A stretch of DNA of 64,000 nucleotides from Pseudovibrio japonicus (GTDB taxonomy: Bacteria; Pseudomonadota; Alphaproteobacteria; Rhizobiales; Stappiaceae): contig NZ_BMXE01000004.1 in NCBI RefSeq assembly GCF_014651595.1, forward strand, positions 434,001 through 498,000, written 5' to 3'. A model generated the notes under the pieces. The model was not told where the DNA came from. It worked only from the letters and a program-made list of their open reading frames with translations, and made no database searches. How positions within the stretch are numbered: position 1 is the first letter of the stretch; every line of letters starts with the position of its first letter. Position numbers and translations under genes: made by a program. Shown one piece after another: positions 62,609 to 64,000 of this stretch.

Positions 62609-63688
62609 TCACGCCCTTTTAAAGAATGACCGGATGCGCCGAACGCAGTGGTAAGCCGCAAAGGCGGCGCCGGTCAGATACATATCAACCATTCTTTGGT
62701 TCTGGTGCAGTCCGTTCAAAGAGACACGCGGCAGATAATAGCGCCGCTGCAGGTTGACTGCCGACAGCGTGCCTGGTTGCGTGGTAACCGCGGCGGCAAA
62801 GCCCAGCTCCTCAGCAACAGCCTCACACCGCGCGTCAATCGCCTCGGCAAATCCATAAGGATAAGCCAGCACGCTAGGCGTTTGCCCCAACCGCTCGCTC
62901 ATCTCCTCCACGCCCGTCTGAATGTGCTGGCGGATATCCTCAGCAGTCAAAAGACGGGCAAGCATGGGATGCGTATCCGTGTGTGCGCCAAAGCTGACCA
63001 GTGGGTCACGAGAAAGCTCCTGCAACTCCTCAAAGGACAATATGAGTTCTGGGCACAACCTACGCCAATCCAGCCCGTAACGATCCGCAGCCTCACAAAT
63101 CACCTCACGCTGCGCGCTCTCGGGAACTTTGCTCACCAAAATACAGCGCGCGCTATGAAACACCGCATGTTTTTGCTCCAGTGAGGCACACTCATAGTCA
63201 AAGCCCACATCTCCGTACCGCAAAGACAGTCTGTCATTTTCAGCAATGAGCATCTCCAGCATAATCCACCACAGCTCGGATTTGTGATTGCTGTAGTCGC
63301 TGGTGATGAAGATCGTGAACGGAACCCCCAACTCCTTTAGAACCGGATAAGCAATGTCCCGGTTATCCTTGTAGCCATCATCAAAAGTCAGAACCGCAAA
63401 CTTCGGCCCGGACTTATCCGGATCTTTCAGCCGCTCCAACGCAACGTCCAAAGATACAAACTCGTATCCTGCTCGCCGAACGTGAACCACAGTTTCACGC
63501 AGAAACTCCGGTGTAACCTCCAAAATCTTGTTGGGCTGGAACGCCCGTTCTGATCCAGGCAGAACACGGTGAAGTGTGAAAATGATGCCATCACCAGCCG
63601 TGATCCCCCTGCAAAGCCGTGCGGGGCCGCGACTATTCAAGAGATAGCTGGCATATCTGATAAATGAATGCTTAAAAGAGTTCCGCAA
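62609..63688 (-). CDS. Polysaccharide deacetylase family protein (NodB-like)
   Basis: 359 residues. NodB homology: LTFDDGYKDN (metal-binding Asp pair, about residue 115) and the metal histidines in SFGAHTDTHPML, then VLAYPYG. The N-terminal 75 residues are outside the domain and lack a signal peptide. It removes acetyl (or another group) from an envelope polysaccharide; carbohydrate esterase family 4. The small gene upstream on the other strand and the cut gene to the right suggest a polysaccharide or capsule locus continuing past the window. Confidence 0.9.
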   Translation of the reverse strand: MRNSFKHSFIRYASYLLNSRGPARLCRGITAGDGIIFTLHRVLPGSERAFQPNKILEVTPEFLRETVVHVRRAGYEFVSLDVALERLKDPDKSGPKFAVLTFDDGYKDNRDIAYPVLKELGVPFTIFITSDYSNHKSELWWIMLEMLIAENDRLSLRYGDVGFDYECASLEQKHAVFHSARCILVSKVPESAQREVICEAADRYGLDWRRLCPELILSFEELQELSRDPLVSFGAHTDTHPMLARLLTAEDIRQHIQTGVEEMSERLGQTPSVLAYPYGFAEAIDARCEAVAEELGFAAAVTTQPGTLSAVNLQRRYYLPRVSLNGLHQNQRMVDMYLTGAAFAAYHCVRRIRSFFKRA

Positions 63689-63842
63689 GGAGTTCCCCTA
63701 ACTCCAGACCGTAGTTACCTCACACCGTAAACTGCAATTATTTACGATTAATTTCTAATTGGATCATTCTCCGTAGTTTGATTTGAGTTTCATTAAGAGC
63801 TTGGAGCTAATAATTCCCCTATATCTTCTTAGGGCATTTTCA

Positions 63843-64000
63843 ATGGCGCTTTCTCAATCCATGGCAACAAGCGATTGCACGTCCCATGCTACACGCCAGG
63901 ACACTCTGGATTTGGACAGACTTTCCTTTCAGATTTACGTCAGCAACGATCTACTACACCTGCGCAGCGACTGGCTCAATCTGGAAGTCCAGGGCAACGG
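63843..64000 (+). CDS. Start of a protein cut by the right edge, possibly BioF2/FemAB-like acyltransferase
   Basis: ATG at 63843 with AGGGC 10 nt upstream; 52 codons are visible. The text LSFQIYVSNDLLHLRSDWLNLEVQGN resembles the N-terminal region of GNAT proteins related to FemAB/BioF2, which often begin with an helix before 'W..LE'. This is only a hint: too little is visible. It is divergent from the deacetylase, consistent with a polysaccharide locus. Confidence 0.45.
   Translation, partial: MALSQSMATSDCTSHATRQDTLDLDRLSFQIYVSNDLLHLRSDWLNLEVQGN

Noticed and set aside
1-64000. CRISPR arrays, insertion sequences, integrases or rRNA operons.
   Set aside because: No regularly spaced repeats, transposase motifs or rRNA sequence seen anywhere in the window.

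Overview
The window reads as a chromosomal segment of a marine-type alphaproteobacterium. Supporting marks are a complete AapJQMP L-amino-acid transporter, aerobic cobalamin genes (CobN/CobW/CobO type), the order alaC-hom-glpX-recJ, DUF2842 and LAB_N proteins, class I PhaC, and moderate GC (about 52% by eye). Pseudovibrio or a near relative in the Stappiaceae is my best guess; this is inference from gene content, not a database match. I see no insertion sequence, integrase, CRISPR array or rRNA.

Layout. 1-4.4 kb is accessory: an O-antigen type acyltransferase/SGNH protein cut by the left edge, an AT-richer putative glycosyltransferase, a short possible gene remnant and a lone PD-(D/E)XK-like nuclease. 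4.4-15.6 kb holds an AlkB alkane hydroxylase and a cobalamin cluster in two converging arms: cobC-cobD on + and a cobalamin riboswitch, a 31-codon leader ORF, then cobP-cobW-cobN-cobO-cobQ on -. Three identical tRNA-Asn genes follow on a 114-bp tandem repeat. 16.8-24.2 kb carries an exported protein, cysteine synthase, cardiolipin synthase, a LysE-type exporter, an AlaX editing protein, a sulfurtransferase, and a quinone reductase/TetR pair divided by three copies of a probable operator.

24.3-27.4 kb is a compact set of three leaderless hydrolases (SGNH hydrolase, trypsin-like protease, papain/C39-like peptidase), the most unusual group here. 27.5-31.8 kb is aapJQMP with an internal attenuator-like hairpin and a terminator. 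32.4-36.3 kb is a four-gene operon for envelope glycolipid modification (ArnT-like transferase, PAP2 phosphatase, GT2, LAB_N). 36.6-38.7 kb has three tandem CAP-domain lipoproteins with related leaders. 39-49.3 kb is mostly housekeeping (oligopeptidase A, DUF423, two GNATs, recJ, glpX, hom, alaC, a lipoprotein).

49.9-64 kb has PHA synthase with a DUF6653 protein, rplM-rpsI with a clear promoter and terminator, an MA-like metallopeptidase next to a leucine-rich-repeat protein and a small Cys-containing secreted protein, thioesterase, enoyl-CoA hydratase-like protein, a CoA-binding protein, metY, ctaA, a DUF2842 protein and the start of what looks like a polysaccharide locus (NodB-type deacetylase and a gene cut by the right edge).

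Functionally, sulfur/methionine genes (cysK, sseA, metY, hom) are scattered as single units. Cobalamin synthesis is the only large pathway block. Most single-gene units end in visible hairpin terminators.
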